A stretch of DNA of 64,000 bases, from contig JAYKXP010000018.1 of NCBI GenBank assembly GCA_037176845.1, forward strand, positions 186,001 to 250,000. Direction: 5' to 3'. Both the position numbers and the translations under genes were made by a program. Numbering within the stretch: position 1 is the first letter of the stretch; every line of letters begins with the position of its first letter. The DNA is from Paramarasmius palmivorus. Taxonomy: Eukaryota > Basidiomycota > Agaricomycetes > Agaricales > Marasmiaceae. The notes below the pieces were generated by a model. The model saw only the letters and a list, made by a program, of their open reading frames with translations, ran no database searches and had not been told where the DNA came from. Below are positions 51,061 to 64,000 of the stretch, in pieces.

Positions 51061-54000
51061 CTAAAAGAGCTTGTCGAGGATGGTGTCAAGTCCAGAGGTT
51101 GGAGCGAGAATACCAAAGTGTGTACCAGGCAAATCATACTTCTCGACACCCGAAATGTAGTGGTCCAAATCAAAGTACTCCGAGGCACCGGCAGAATACG
51201 ACTGTGCCGATACACCATTCAAAGCACGAACGAGGACAGTTCGCTCCGTCGGCCAGGCTATGGAAAGCCTGCCACCGGCTTTCTCTTCTTCTGCCAAAAA
51301 CTCTCTGCCGCGGCGGAAGCCCATGAGTACGTGAGCAACATATGCAGTACAGAACCTAGCAATCCATTTAGGACCACTGCCTCCTTCTTTCGCTTTCTTG
51401 AAGTGTTCCGCGAATTGATCTGCCATCCCTTCGGAATCGTCCAATGTACCGCTAGAAACCTAAACACCGATGGGTCAGTACACGATATACAGGATCAAAA
51501 TCCTACTTACCATGTCCCTAACAATTTCGAGAATCTGTTGGAAGGTCAGATTAAGAACGCGAAGAAGGTTCCAGTTTCACTCACATCGTTCCGAATGCTA
51601 CCATCCTTGATACGGTCCAGAATATATGACTGGAATGACTCGCGCTTGAACAAAGTCGGAGAACCGTCCAAAAGAACCATCGCTTCCACAACCTCACCCT
51701 GTTCTTGTAGCAAAACGGCCATGTCTAGAGCCAAACAGGTGCCAAATGAAAATCCCCCTAGTCTGTAGGGTCCATGAGGCTGCTTCTCCCGGATCTTGGA
51801 CAGATAGAACTCGGAGAGTCGACGTAAAGTGCCAGTGATAGGCGCCTCTGGAGTATCCTGCACACCGTATACAGGGAAATGAACCTTTTGTGCGGCTTTG
51901 ACTAGGACGACAATTCCACCCCCAGCACCATGCATGAGGAACAGAGGAGTGCCTTCAGTAGCTGTGTTGAGGCGGACAACGGTTTTGTCCATATCAGCTT
52001 CGTGAACATTGGTGTTCTCCGTATCACGATGACCCTGAGCGGTACTGGAGACTGATGCAGCGGCTGCGGCAGCAACCTTTTGCTCTTCTTGAAGCTGCTG
52101 CAATCTGGCAACTACAGGGACCTTAGCTTTGCGTGATCAGGGATCAAACAACACTTACCGGTCATCGTCTGACTGAGCAACTGCAGCTGAGTAGCTTCGA
52201 TACCGAAATTGGCTTTGAGAATACCACTTAGCCGGACGGAAGTCAACGAATCCAATCCGTATGCTGAGAGCGGAACGTTTTCCTCGATGCGCTCGGCTTC
52301 CAGAGACAAGACGGCAGAGCAGACTCCCAGGATGGTCTGTTCCTTGTTATCACCACTCATCAGATTCTCTGAGACTTCTTTGACCAAGAGATGGCGCATG
52401 CTAGATTGAAGATAATCGGGCACCACTGCCAATATCGGTCAACGATTCAGCCACCAAAAAATAAACCATTTGACCTACTTTCCATAACCTTCTTCCAGTT
52501 GGACTTCGGAATATAAACAGGATTGTAGGCGGGCGTTCCAATAGTCCAAATCGCGTCAACACAATGAAGAGCCAACTTTATTCCGGTCATGCCGAGATCT
52601 TTGTACTACGGGAAGGATGATATTTAGCGAGAGGCAGGTTTGGCATTATGATGAAACATACTTTGTCCAAGGCTGCGTTACGGCCACTTCCTGGAGGCAT
52701 ACTTCGCACAAAGACCCCACCATCGGTCTAGTGATAAACATCAGATAACATATTCAATGCGAGAAGATCTGAAAGCCGCGTACCAGGGGAGGCACGGTGA
52801 TTGAAACACAGTTGGGCATTTTCGCGCCGATGGCTTCCATCTCAGTTTGAGCTGCTGAATAGTTGGCTTGACCTAACAACACGAAGGTTGAGTATGAATC
52901 CTAGTCGTGCATTGACTTAGTCGCACCTGGAGATCCGCTAACAGTGGCCATCGAACTGGTCAAGACAAGGAAATCTAACTTCTTGGGGTCAACAATATCA
53001 AGAAGGATATGAAGGCCTTTGACTTTGACATCATAAACTGTCGAACCAATCGATTAACAGATGTTTCAGATATGCTCAAGCCCAACCTACCTTTCGACCA
53101 TTCTTCCTTGGTGTTGAGATTGAGAAAGAGGGAATCGTTGAGCCTGACTGCGACATAGAAGACACCGGCTACATTCGGTAGGTTCGAGAACAGTGCTCTT
53201 GTCTTCGCTTCGTCAAGACAGTCCACAGCCACTAAATCGACCCTGACGCCCGGCTTCCGACGCAAAAAGTCAATCAACTTCCTTTCCCGCGCGAGCTTTC
53301 CATCAGAGAACGCCTGAACAAGACTATGAGAGACTAATGCTGAGAAACGACTGAGAAACTAACCTTGCTGCCTGACCTTGAGGTCAATACGACGTGTGTA
53401 GCTCCGGCTTCAATCAAACACCGAGCAATATTTACGCCAAGACCGCCAATCCCTCCAATAACGACATAAGATTTACGAGGATCAAAAGCATTGGTACCAC
53501 GCAGTCTACCAGGACGGTAAACAGTCATGTCTTGTGGTAGTGTCTCGAAGTCGAGGACAATTGAAAGGTCCTTGTATAGGCTAGCTCTTGAGTGAGCTAG
53601 TTGGAGTGCATCAGCCTGGAATATCAACGATGAAGGGGAAATGCGGGAGAGGGTCTGACGATGTGTGGACTGAAGAGCGTCCTGAAGGATGTTGTGTTCC
53701 CCTGAGAATAATCGATCATATCCTATGGAGATAAAGGATTGACCAGGGCGTATGCTAGATGGAAAGGCATCACCAATTTGAACAATGGTGCCTCGGCGAG
53801 CCAGCCGTTCAATAGACTCCTCTAGGACGATTGGTCCATCTTCGAAGTTGAATATGAAATCAGCTCCATCAGGCGCCCATTTACGGGCAGCATATGACCA
53901 GACCTGGACTTCGGAAGAACTGCAAACTTGTTTCTGAGGTATCTGGTGGCAGGCAGGATCTGTTACGGTGACCATAGTGTCGAAGTTGCGCTCTGTAAGG

Positions 54001-57000
54001 TATGCATACGTGGCCAGAGCAGCTGGGCTACAGTCAGCTGCATGTAGAATGATGCGAGCATTCTCTTTGGCATTTGCTACTGTGCTCATCACAGCAGAAT
54101 ATGTGAACGCCAGGCGACCTGCTAGAGCAGCAGCGAAAGGCAAACTCATGCTGTCTGGAATAATAGCGACACAGTTTTTGGGACAGATGACAAAGTTTCC
54201 TTTGGGGAAAGACGTAACACCCATGACCCTGTGACGAAAAATCAGTCAGACTTGAAATCGACGAGAGATAGATTAAATTGCATACCGTTCACCAATGAAA
54301 GATGGGTGGACTTTCGAGCCAACACTTGTGATCCGACCAGAGAATTCAGAGTGACCGGGAATGACACTCGACAAAGTAATAAATGAAACGGTAACCTGAA
54401 CCTCATCGGCTGCCAAGGGACATGGGAATGCACGCCAGAATTGAGTATCGTCGAAATGCAACGGCTTGGAATCGGCAATCTCCGTTGTCGGCGGAGCTGG
54501 ACCGGCAACGACACGTGGCACTCGCATGGCACCATCCTTGTCAACCATCACTTCTGCGTCAACCCATTTCAGTGGTATGAGTTGGTTCCGAACGAACTCC
54601 TCTTGGCTAGCGAAACTCCAGCTTGGATGGAAGAGAACGAGATATATCCTCCAGAGACCAAACTCGTGTCTGAGTGATCTGGTCAGCCCAATGAGCGGGG
54701 CATTGTCGCTCTCGATATCTGTATAAAGCCAAATTTTTAAAGGGACCGAAGAATCGAGGGTGGCAACGAATGCAACAAGGTCGACTTCACCACCCGCAGT
54801 GAAGCGACGAACTATCGTGTTCGGAGATACTGGGACGCTGGGCGGCAATGTGAAGGAAGGTGTGATGGTTTGTGATCTTTGACTCTCTAGTGATTTGGCA
54901 GGCGTTTTGGACAACGTGTAATCATCCTTGGACGGTAGCACTTCGTCGGTATAGAGATTGTTCATGTCAGGTGTAAAGAGAGGGGTCGAAGACAAGGATA
55001 AAGAACGTAAATGAGAACCAGTATAATCACTCTCCAACGAGGGTGTTGAGAGTGCGCGAGAGGCATGTCGACCATCCGTAGACTGTGATAAGAAGGACAG
55101 ATGGGATACGGCAGTTCCTGTAGTTGTGAGGAAGAGGCTTTCCATGAATCCAGTCGAGCGAAGAACAGTGTCCCACTCAGATTCGCTCAATGAGCAGTGC
55201 GATGTCTGACGATTTTCCAAAACTCCAAACCACTCCTGGAAGGAACCGAAGATGTAATCCATCCCTATAGATGACGTAAGTGACCAGCTACGTTGCAGAC
55301 CACGAACACAATACTTACAAATGCTTCCGGCAGCACCAGCTGCAAACGAGCCACCATCCAACTCAATGATTGCGAGATATCCGCCAGGAAGCAGGAATTG
55401 ATGAAGAGTACGAAGGGTCTCTTGAATATTCGGCGTCGCATGGAGAACATCGAATGCCACGATGATATCAAAGCTTGCTGGATCGACGCTCTGCTGGTCA
55501 ATGGGCTTGTTGAGATCTAAAGCCGCCGGCGCTACAGTCGGCCAGGGACTCTTCGCTGTTGCCTCTTGGGCCAGGGATATGGATATGTCTGTGCATACAT
55601 AATCGACATAACACAAGTCCAATTGGGCATCAAGGAGAGCTTGTCCAAGTAATGCAGTGAATCGACCGGTTCCTGCGCCAACCTGAACAAGACGATATTT
55701 AGTAAGGGATGGGCAGGACTTGGAATACGTTTACCTCGAGAACACGAACGACCCGTTTACCACTCTGGCAAGCGTTCCTAACCAATTGAACAAATTGTTT
55801 GACAGTTTCGTCGAAGACGCTTCCTACGAAGGGTGGATGTTCGTATATCTGACTCATGAGATCGTCACGGAAGAGAACATCCACGGCTGCCTTGGAAGAG
55901 ACAAAGATATCTGAGAAAGTGTCATAATATTGTCCAGCCCCTTCAAGCAAAACACATACCTGGTTGGCTCTCTCCGACCCGCTGCGTAAGTTCGAAGAGC
56001 GAAGCATATCTTTCTTTCATAGCTACCGGTACGCTGTCGAAGTTGAGTAACGACTTGGGCGTCAAGCCAGCAGTTTGTTCTAAGGCCCAAGCCATGTATC
56101 GCTTACGATCAGGTAATTCCGTATGGAAATCCTGTGGAAGTCGACTAGAAATAACGCGTGGGGTTCAGCAAGATGGGCATGGAGCGCTTCGCATGAACAC
56201 TCACCCTAACGAGTATTTAGTGTAAGTAAGTGCAAGCTTATCCAGCACTTCGAGCAAGTCGTGTATCTCCGCGTAAGAATTCTCTTCGAGTACGAGATGT
56301 CCACACTTGTTCGAGGCAGGCAAGGCCCGCGGTTGCCAAACCATACTGAATCGTTCGCTGACAACGGGAATATCTTGCTGCACCAGTTCAAACCTTAAGC
56401 CTTAGTGAGAGTCAGATAAGTTCGTTGCTGGCAGACCGGTGCGATACTTACCCTCAAAAGTGAAAATGACATCGTTATCATCGTTCAGCACGTAGCAATC
56501 CACTATCCACCAATACGGGGACCAATCAGCCATCACCGTGTAAACACGGAACTCGTCTGGGAAAATGAGTGCTTCGGTGGTTCCATTGTTTTTAAAGCCA
56601 CGTTTCAAGGAATGGGGAAGCTAAACCAAGAAGATTGTAAGAGTGAGAATGGACTGTGTTCGCTATCAGCTCACCATAAAAGTGCGATCTGCATTACCAA
56701 CGTTGACGTGATCGTAGGCCTAGTTTGTGATGAGGAACAAGTCATCCAATGCTGGCGATATACGTACTAAATTGTGTCCGATACAAGTCTGCAAGAGCTA
56801 TCGGTACAGTATTTTTGTGCCGTTGTAAAGGTGCTCACCTGAAATACTGCGTCCATAAGAGCGGGGTGGAAGAAGTACCCCGTGCGAGTTAATGTATCTC
56901 CATGTCCCTTGATCCAGGCGATTACTTCCGTGTCGCTAGCACAGATCTTCTGAATACGGCGGAATCTACAATTTTATGATGAGCGTTGACCTATTATTCG

Positions 57001-60000
57001 AAAAAGGCAAAACAAACTCTGTCCCAAATTGAGCGACTCCTGCTAACTCCTCGTATACCTCTTCGTGCAAAGCTGTGACTTTCGAACGAGAGATGACAGC
57101 GTCCACGTCGACGTGAGTGATAGCTCCGGGCTGAATTTCCGGTTGACCATATCCAAGCTTGCCGTACGCATGAATAGAGTCGAAATGCGGCTCGGAGCGT
57201 GTCCATGAATAGTCGTTTTCCATGCTTTCTGCTTTGTATATGAGGGAAGGATAAGGCACATAACAAACACCGTGCTTACGAAGTGCACTGGAGGACTTGA
57301 CGCTCCACCTATTTCCTTCTTGTGCCACTTTCAAGGTCGCAGCAGGCACCGATGGATCGAGAATGAATGCAGACTCGAAACGACAATCCCAGACCGATGT
57401 AACGCCAGGGAACTCTAAGGCCATCTCTATGTATGCAGCTGCAGGTATGAGATTCTTCGCATCGTACGTCAGATATTGTTTTTACCCATAGTAGAATGAA
57501 CACACTGATTGGTCAATGACGTGGTCTCCCATCCAATCCTCTGGAAGACGGGGGCTTACACGGAGGCGTTCGCTGTTGAGGGGTCTTTCCAGAGGTAAAA
57601 GCTTCTGATAGTAGCTTTGAGAACGGTTGATGGTGATAGGGAAGTATTTGAACTGGAATGGATATGCGGGCCCCTCAATTTTCACAGGGGGGCACCCATT
57701 TATAAGCGCAAAGTTAATCTGACAAACTGCATTCAGCAAGAGTAAAAGTAAAACCAGGGGTGGAGACATACCGAGTTAACACCACAGACCAGGAGTTGAC
57801 CCAGAGATTCATACAAAGTGTCGACCTCAGTCACAGGACGCACACCAGGTTTGATGTGCCGTGCTGAAGGAGGTCGTTTGCTTCCTGCGACCGTCTCGAA
57901 TGCTCCCATTTGTTTGATGTACTGACGAGAATTCAGAAATTCAACATCGCATGGTAAGAAGAGAACACATACTTGCGAGAGAACTGGATGAGGGGCAATT
58001 TCAATGAAGGTGGTCGACTCGCCATATTTCTCTATGAGTTTCGGAATCGCGTCAGAGAAACGGACAGGTTGTCGAAGATTGTTCCACAGATAGTCAATGG
58101 TGTACTCGTCCTGGAAAAACTCTGCCGTAACCGTGGACATCACTGGAATCGAAGGCTTGTGTGTACCGGGGTGCTTTGCGAAAATGACTGCGAGTTCTTC
58201 ACGATATTGGGCTTCGCAGGCATCCACATATGGAGAGTGAACCGCCGTGCTCACACGTAGTTTGCGCGCAGAGACGCCAGTCACCCATTGATCAATGTAC
58301 TTGGCCAAATCATCAACAAGATATTCAGCCCCGGACAACCCGAAGTCAGTCGGACTGTTCCGAGCCGCCACGTGGAGGGAATCGGTAACACCCGAGGCCG
58401 AATTGGTAGAGAGGGCACTGACGGTATCCGCATAATCCTGCACGGTTTGGAGATCGCATCCAGAAACTGCAACCATAGCACCACCGATGTTGTCGACGAG
58501 TCGAAGAGCGGCACCACGAGCGACGGCAATCTTGACCACCATCTAGAGACAATATCAGTATGACAACAGTTCACTAAAATAGTACCTCACCTCGCGAGGC
58601 ATAGCCCCACTGGCATAAAGGACGGCAGTTTCGCCGATACTGTGACCAACAATGGCATTAGGCTTAAGACCAAGATACACCAAAAGGTCGAAGAGCGCGA
58701 TCTGGAAGAAGGTTATCGACACAGAGATGGCATCAGCAGGCCACGAGAGGGACTTGGCAAGGATAGAGTCGGTAGGAGGATTGGAAACGAAAAGACCGGA
58801 AGTGGCAAGGAAGGATTTGCCAGTATATTCGGTATGGACCTTGTCCGATGCAAGGATACTTTCGCGAAATACAGAGTACCTTTGGAAAAGTTCGCGTCCT
58901 TGTTGCCAATGCTGAGGACCTGTTGAGGAAATGAATTAGGTCGCAGTACCGCAAGAAGGAATAGGCACTTGCCTTGACCAGAGAAGCAGAAGACCAGTGG
59001 CACCGCACGCTTTGAGACCATGACGGGCTCGCTAAACTTAGCTTGACCCAAAGAGTCTGCAACTGCGAAGGAACGCCAGCTCAGTTGACGAGCACGAGAG
59101 CCTAGATGTTCCGAGAGCGATGGAGGATCGACGTTTGTGTATTCGGCCTTGTAAGTCTCGATGAGACTGTTCACTGCACGTGGCGAAAGGCCACCAATGG
59201 CGAAGAGATATGGAGGTAATTTTACAGTCTCGTAGTCAGGGAGGACCGTCCTGACGTCATGCTCTCGAAGGACGGTGTGGCCACAGGAGCCTAAAGATTT
59301 GAGATCAATTCATAAGGCTGAGCTGCTACAGGATAAAAGAACGGACCTCCAAACCCAAAGCTGGATATCGAGGCTATGAGACCCTGCTCAGGATCATTGG
59401 GGATGAAGTCCTCGACCTCAGTTGGTACTCGCAGCTTGAATTTGTCAAACTGGATCTTCGAGGAAGGCTTCTTGAAGTAGCCATTAGGAAGAATTTGCCT
59501 GCGCTCCAGCATCATCACAACCTAATCCAAAGGTCAGTTCAGATGAGTAACTAAAGTAAAAGAGTGCATACCTTGACGACAGAGCTGATATAAGCCCCCA
59601 TCTCACCGTGGCCGACATTACTCTTGACCGACCCAATAACAACTTCCCTGCCCTCGCGACCTTCTGAAAAGCAGGCACCTGCCGTATTCGCTTCATACTG
59701 GTCTCCTACAATTGTTCCGGTACCATGCAATTCGACAAAGTCTGCTTGATGAGGAAGTAATCCGGCATCCGTGTAAGCATTCTTGATAGCCTAGTGATGG
59801 TGATCAGGTACCTTTCCATGACTCGAAATCAAGGACATTACCGCTGTCTGAGCCTCGGGACTCGGAGTAGTCAATGAGCCCATCAGAGAACCACAGGAAG
59901 TGAGGGAAGTCCCGACGAGAGTAGCGAGAATGTGGTCATGGTCCTTGACGGCTAGATCGTGGCGCTTGATAACGATAGCCCCGACTATTGGAAGATTCAG

Positions 60001-61112
60001 TGACGCATACGAGGGGAGTAACGGAAATTCCTCTGACCGACATCACCACGAGCATAGCCGTTAGCATCTTCGTCGAATGATTTAGAGATACCGTCAGGAC
60101 TGAGAACGCCGAGTCGACTAAAGGAAGATGTCTCCAGTGGGCTCATGATAATGTTCACTCCTGCTACGACGGCTTGGTCGCATTCCCCGTTCCTGACGGC
60201 TTGAATTGCAAGGTGCATTGCAACCAGACTTGAGGAGCACGCGGTATCGACAGGCAAGGATGGTCCAGTCAGGTCGAAGACATAGCTGATACGATTGGCA
60301 TAGATCGAGAGGGAGGTACCGGTCATGTAATACCTAAAAAATGGTGAGATGAATAATCAGCGACTGGAAGAATATCTCTTGCTCACGCTCCGGCTTCACA
60401 AGTGTCAAAATCAGTGGAACCTCCACCAGCTGTCAACCATTAAACAGCTATCCCCCACGAATATATAAACCACTTACCAGAGCCAACATACACGCCTGTG
60501 CTAGTGCCACGGTAGTCAACGCCACTTCTCTGTAGGGCTTTGAATGCTTGATGAAGCCTATGAAAATGTGTCTGTTAAACTCAAATTCGAAAATGGTGTT
60601 GCCGATTCATACATTGCGGTTTGTGAGGGTACCATTTGTGCAGATTCTGCAGGTGTGATACCAAACTCTTGAGGGTCACCAACAGACTTGAGAGAAGGGT
60701 CAGGAATCGGTCAGGAGATGTCATTAAAGATGTCGCACGAAATTGGGGATGTAGCCACCCTTTGTCTGGTTATAGAAATGCAATGTAAGTAATAGTCGAC
60801 AAGGTGGTGGAAGGCTACTGACGGTGACAATTTTGCCTGGGTGGTCCTTCTGAGTGGCGAGGAACGCCTCGGCGTTCCAGCGATCCTTTGGCACAGTGAC
60901 GATACCAGAACCGCGCGCTTGCAAGAATTCGTAGAATTCCTCAGTGTCCAAACCATCATCGACACCCCCGGGAGCAGCGATGGAGATGCCTGCGACAATA
61001 AAGTGAGATATACAATCAATTTCAATAGGGGATACTTACCGACAATAGCCATCGCTCTGCGGTCAGGTTTAGCATCACTGGGACGGCTGGTAGAAGATAG
61101 AGCTGAAGCCAT
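51061..61112 (-). CDS. PKS-3: highly reducing PKS, KS-AT-DH-cMT-psiER-KR-ACP-TE (polyene-synthase type)
   Basis: About 2,600 residues, roughly 39 short introns. KS: DTACSSSL (Cys codon 60237-60239), ELHGTGT, KSNVGH. AT: GHSIGE, VHSPYVD. DH: DWMGDHVIDQS then NLIPAAAYIE, and HPALMDAVFQ. The cMT is intact: LEVGAGTGRFTALLG and AFDVLHATP. ER remnant: GHSEFSGRI is present, but the nucleotide loop is LHAADCSPAALA, so it should not bind NADPH normally. KR: GGIGGLG and NYSAAQ. ACP: GLDSL (Ser codon 52247-52249). TE: HGAGGG, GFSFG, LPGTHFG. PKS-3 and PKS-2 share blocks almost identical at DNA level (see findings) and look closer to each other than to PKS-1. The predicted product is a C-methylated polyene acid. 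A variable Ser/Thr/Pro-rich insert lies between MT and ER (about 54830-55090). Start 61112, preceded by a TATA box. Confidence 0.9.
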
Positions 61113-64000
61113 GTTAGAGAGGTTACAGATTATTGGATCCCGTTCAATCCAAACTGGGGTGAATACCTTTGCATGTTATTGCCGTTTATAAGGCGCGATT
61201 CTATCTGAATCTGCCCTGACAACTTGTTCGAGTGACTGCCTGAAGCCGACCCATTACTCGGACCGAAGCTCGAATATTAGCACAGAAAAAATGAATCATT
61301 ATCTGACAGTAACCATAAGGGGAAGATTTGAGTATTGGGAACCAAGGAAGATGAATCTTTGGATGTGTTGATGTTGATGATGGTGGTAAAGAGCAGAGAA
61401 TTTTTGTTCGGCCGACAACGGCAGGTCAACCTGCCCGATTTGGGATAGCTTCCGTAACTCGATTCCGAATTGCGCTTGCAGCTAACCGATATCTTTACTC
61501 TCAACAAGACAGGCATTCTCTCGTCTACAGGGTCCTCTCCTCATGGATATGACTTGCTATTACTATTATTTTTACTTCTGGACCAACCATGACACAGCAA
61601 ATTCAGGAGCCTACTGTCAATTTCTTACCAACGTCGACACGCACCGCTTTGGATGTTGGAATACAACGCCTTCAATGGAGATATGAAACAAGGGAAGACT
61701 GAGAGAAAACTCGAGGGACATGTCGAATGCTTGGATGCGCGATCCAAAAGTAGGTAGCGTCTTTCGTCATGAACCGGCGTTCAGTGACCTGGATGTGAAT
61801 GTGAAGGTTTCTCAAGCTACATCACATCACAACAGCCTGAGTCGCGACAGTCGTGATCATTTCTGCTATAGACGAGTTTCTTTGAACGCGATGCGAGCCC
61901 TGGGAACTTGCAAGTTCCTCTTGCTCCCTGAATCTTGTGGTCTAGCTCTCCCGCAAGCTACGTAGCTAGTGACTATCGCATGGTTCTAATTCGTCTCTCT
62001 CAACTAAAACAGTTCTTGGATGACTGATCAATGATACTGATCCTGTTGACGTCTCAACAGGACCCCTCTTCACGGCAACGTTATGTACCCGCTCCTTCAG
62101 CACTTTCTTATCAAGTTAAAGGAATTAAGGCGGTGCCGCTCTGACATTGCATAGCGTCGGCGGTCGAGGCCTCAATCTCGTGTGCGATGTAGGAAGTGAG
62201 GCGAAACATGACGAAGAAAGAAAACCAAGGCTCAAGGCTGTCATTCTATGTCGACCCGGTGTTGTTCGCTGCGTCTAGAATATCATGTAGAACACGATGT
62301 GAGTCCAGAAACAAGGTTCTATGTGACTTATTTTAGCTGATTATTCCTTTTAGCTGCTTCAATCAACGAGATCGACGGACAGATGACAATAAACTCAGAG
62401 TTGTGTTTCGCGCCTTCATTATTCTCATTATCGGGACGGGTGCTATAGCCACGTCCGCCCGATACTCATATCAGCTCAGGAGAAGTGGTATCTATGGGAT
62501 GCTCTACCAACATGCCATACATGTCCTCCCCCCACAATTAGCCATACCGTAACGGTAGCGTCAGATTGTTCATTTGAATATGCACAAAGGGGCTCAGAGC
62601 GGAGAGATGTCCCTGGTGCAAGGGCAGCTTTCCTTGAATAGCAGCCATCTTTTTAGTGGCGCCAACAATATCATTCGAATCCGGCGTTTGCAAGTTCCCA
62701 TAGTCGTAATGTACGTACGTCTTTCCTCTCAGCTCTGTCAAGAAGCACTAACATTTCAAATACATATATCTCTCAGGTCTAAAGTAAGAGCACCCTCGAC
62801 CCTGCCATTTAAGAAGTCGACAGCCTCTATGCCGAGCGCGCATCGGACATGATAACCCTGTCAGAGTAAGTCAGATTGGCGACAAGGATAAGCTTGAATG
62901 TATGTTATCCCCGCACAACTGTTCAAGTTCGCAGAACCAACAGGTCTCTCAAAAAACATGGTCTGGCCTCTTTTCGGACAAAGTGCGAGTTGATCGCGGT
63001 ATTCCATCCTTCGCGGCCAAGCTGCAGTACTGCTACCGCGGCATTCTTCCATAGCGGGAGCTGTCTTTGTCCTCTGCTCTTTTCCCTTCCTGAGATTTAA
63101 TTACCACGATTTAGCCTATCCTCGGAGTTGTCTCCTGCCAGCATCTTGTGCCGATGAATTGACCGTACTAGTAGAGGTTTGAGGCTGTCTTAAGTACGGG
63201 AGAACACAGTGCCATCTGTGATATCCTCCCGGCGAACTCTGCCATTTGGTTACCATCGAATCTAACGCCAGCTTCCAAGAGCACCCGCCGCCCATCTTTG
63301 TTAACTGAGAATTTCGTGGCTTGATGGAAGTGTTGGGTAGACGGTACAACAAATCTCGTCAACTCGTCATTATCCGATACCGCAATGTATTCGAGTAGAT
63401 AACGAATAGCAGATAAACAGGCCATGGGAAATAGCACCCGAACCGAATTTGAAGGAAGTCGTCAACTTCATGAAAGATGATACCTACAAGGTAACGGTAA
63501 TTTGTGGCGTTACAACAATGCGTCGTCAGCTTCAGGAACACGGAGAATGCATATAAATGCATTGCAGCCCGAGTTCATTGCTTTCAACAATTTGAACATC
63601 GAGTAAAAAGTCCAGATTATGAGTCCAAGATCTGGTACGTTTAGTCCTATGTATCTGCCGCAATTTCCGGAGAAACAAAGATTTCTGCTGTCCGGTGCTT
63701 TCATATCCGCCAATCCGAGGCGAACAGAACACCCAAGAACATCCCTTCACCATAACTGTAAAACGGGCCTCTGAAGTCTCGCTAAAGGCGGTGACTCATG
63801 TATCGGTCTCGACTGAGTGGATGAATGATAGAATAAAAGAAGCCGGGATAGTAGGATTGAATATTGACATAAAGTATAGGGTGGCAAACGGGTGGCTTGA
63901 AAGGACAATCCGATTAGTGAATTGTTATCTTCACGAAAACTCAACGATATGGATGAAGGTAGACCCTGTTTCTAGATAAGCCGAACAACAAAGGCCAAGA
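61113..64000. other. Right-edge region without supportable genes
   Basis: Beyond the PKS-3 promoter there are only short frames (up to about 94 codons) on both strands, for example 62574-62852 (+), 63168-63437 (-) and 63695-63979 (+). None has a recognisable motif or joins to neighbours by clear introns. The minus-strand frame at 63168-63437 has the most protein-like composition but I cannot assign it. No RNA gene or transposon was noticed. Confidence 0.45.
61185..61191 (-). promoter_or_regulatory. Probable TATA box of PKS-3
   Basis: The minus strand reads TTATAAA here, about 75 bases upstream of the PKS-3 start codon. Spacing is similar to the PKS-2 element. Confidence 0.55.

Noticed and set aside
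51118..51768. 216-codon plus-strand frame over the end of PKS-3
   Set aside because: Lies antisense to the TE domain, whose GFSFG and LPGTHFG motifs are clear on the minus strand.
16678..61112. Idea that the synthases are PKS-NRPS hybrids
   Set aside because: After the ACP only a TE-type alpha/beta hydrolase domain follows; no condensation or adenylation motifs were found.
62574..63979. Several short frames at the right edge
   Set aside because: No motif or splice continuity; at most part of a gene extending beyond the window.

Overview
The window looks like nuclear DNA of a filamentous basidiomycete, most likely an Agaricomycete. Genes are split by many 50-65 nt GT-AG introns, intergenic gaps are short, and there are two Agaricomycete-style F-box proteins and very intron-rich type I polyketide synthases (PKSs). 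I cannot name the species. No rRNA, tRNA, CRISPR or recognisable transposon was seen.

Left flank (1-16.4 kb): a probable cyclin (+), a Dbp8/DDX49-type DEAD-box helicase (+), a 14-TM DHA2-type MFS transporter (MFS-A, +), an F-box protein with a Cys motif (+), a DDX41/Abstrakt-type DEAD-box helicase (+), a second F-box protein (-), and a small basic protein of unknown function (-). Apart from MFS-A these are ordinary genes.

The biosynthetic core (16.7-61.1 kb) holds three paralogous highly reducing PKS genes, all on the minus strand: PKS-1 (16.7-26.6 kb), PKS-2 (32.6-42.5 kb) and PKS-3 (51.1-61.1 kb). Each encodes about 2,600 residues in the order KS-AT-DH-cMT-psiER-KR-ACP-TE. Between them lie a seven-TM membrane protein gene (30.3-32.0 kb, +), a carotenoid cleavage oxygenase-type gene with all four iron-ligand histidines (43.7-45.5 kb, +), and a second MFS gene paralogous to MFS-A (MFS-B, 47.8-49.8 kb, +).

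In all three PKSs the enoylreductase has lost its Gly-rich NADPH loop, while KS, AT, DH, KR, ACP and TE keep most core residues. A synthase that ketoreduces and dehydrates but cannot reduce the enoyl bond should release a conjugated polyene acid through its TE. This agrees with basidiomycete polyene synthases such as the PPS1/LpaA type (from memory). PKS-1 has also lost key residues of its methyltransferase, whereas PKS-2 and PKS-3 keep them. The locus may therefore make methylated and unmethylated polyenes in parallel. The oxygenase is a candidate polyene-cleaving tailoring enzyme and the two MFS proteins are candidate exporters. No pathway transcription factor was seen.

The right flank (61.1-64 kb) and the 26.6-30.2 kb gap hold no gene I can support.
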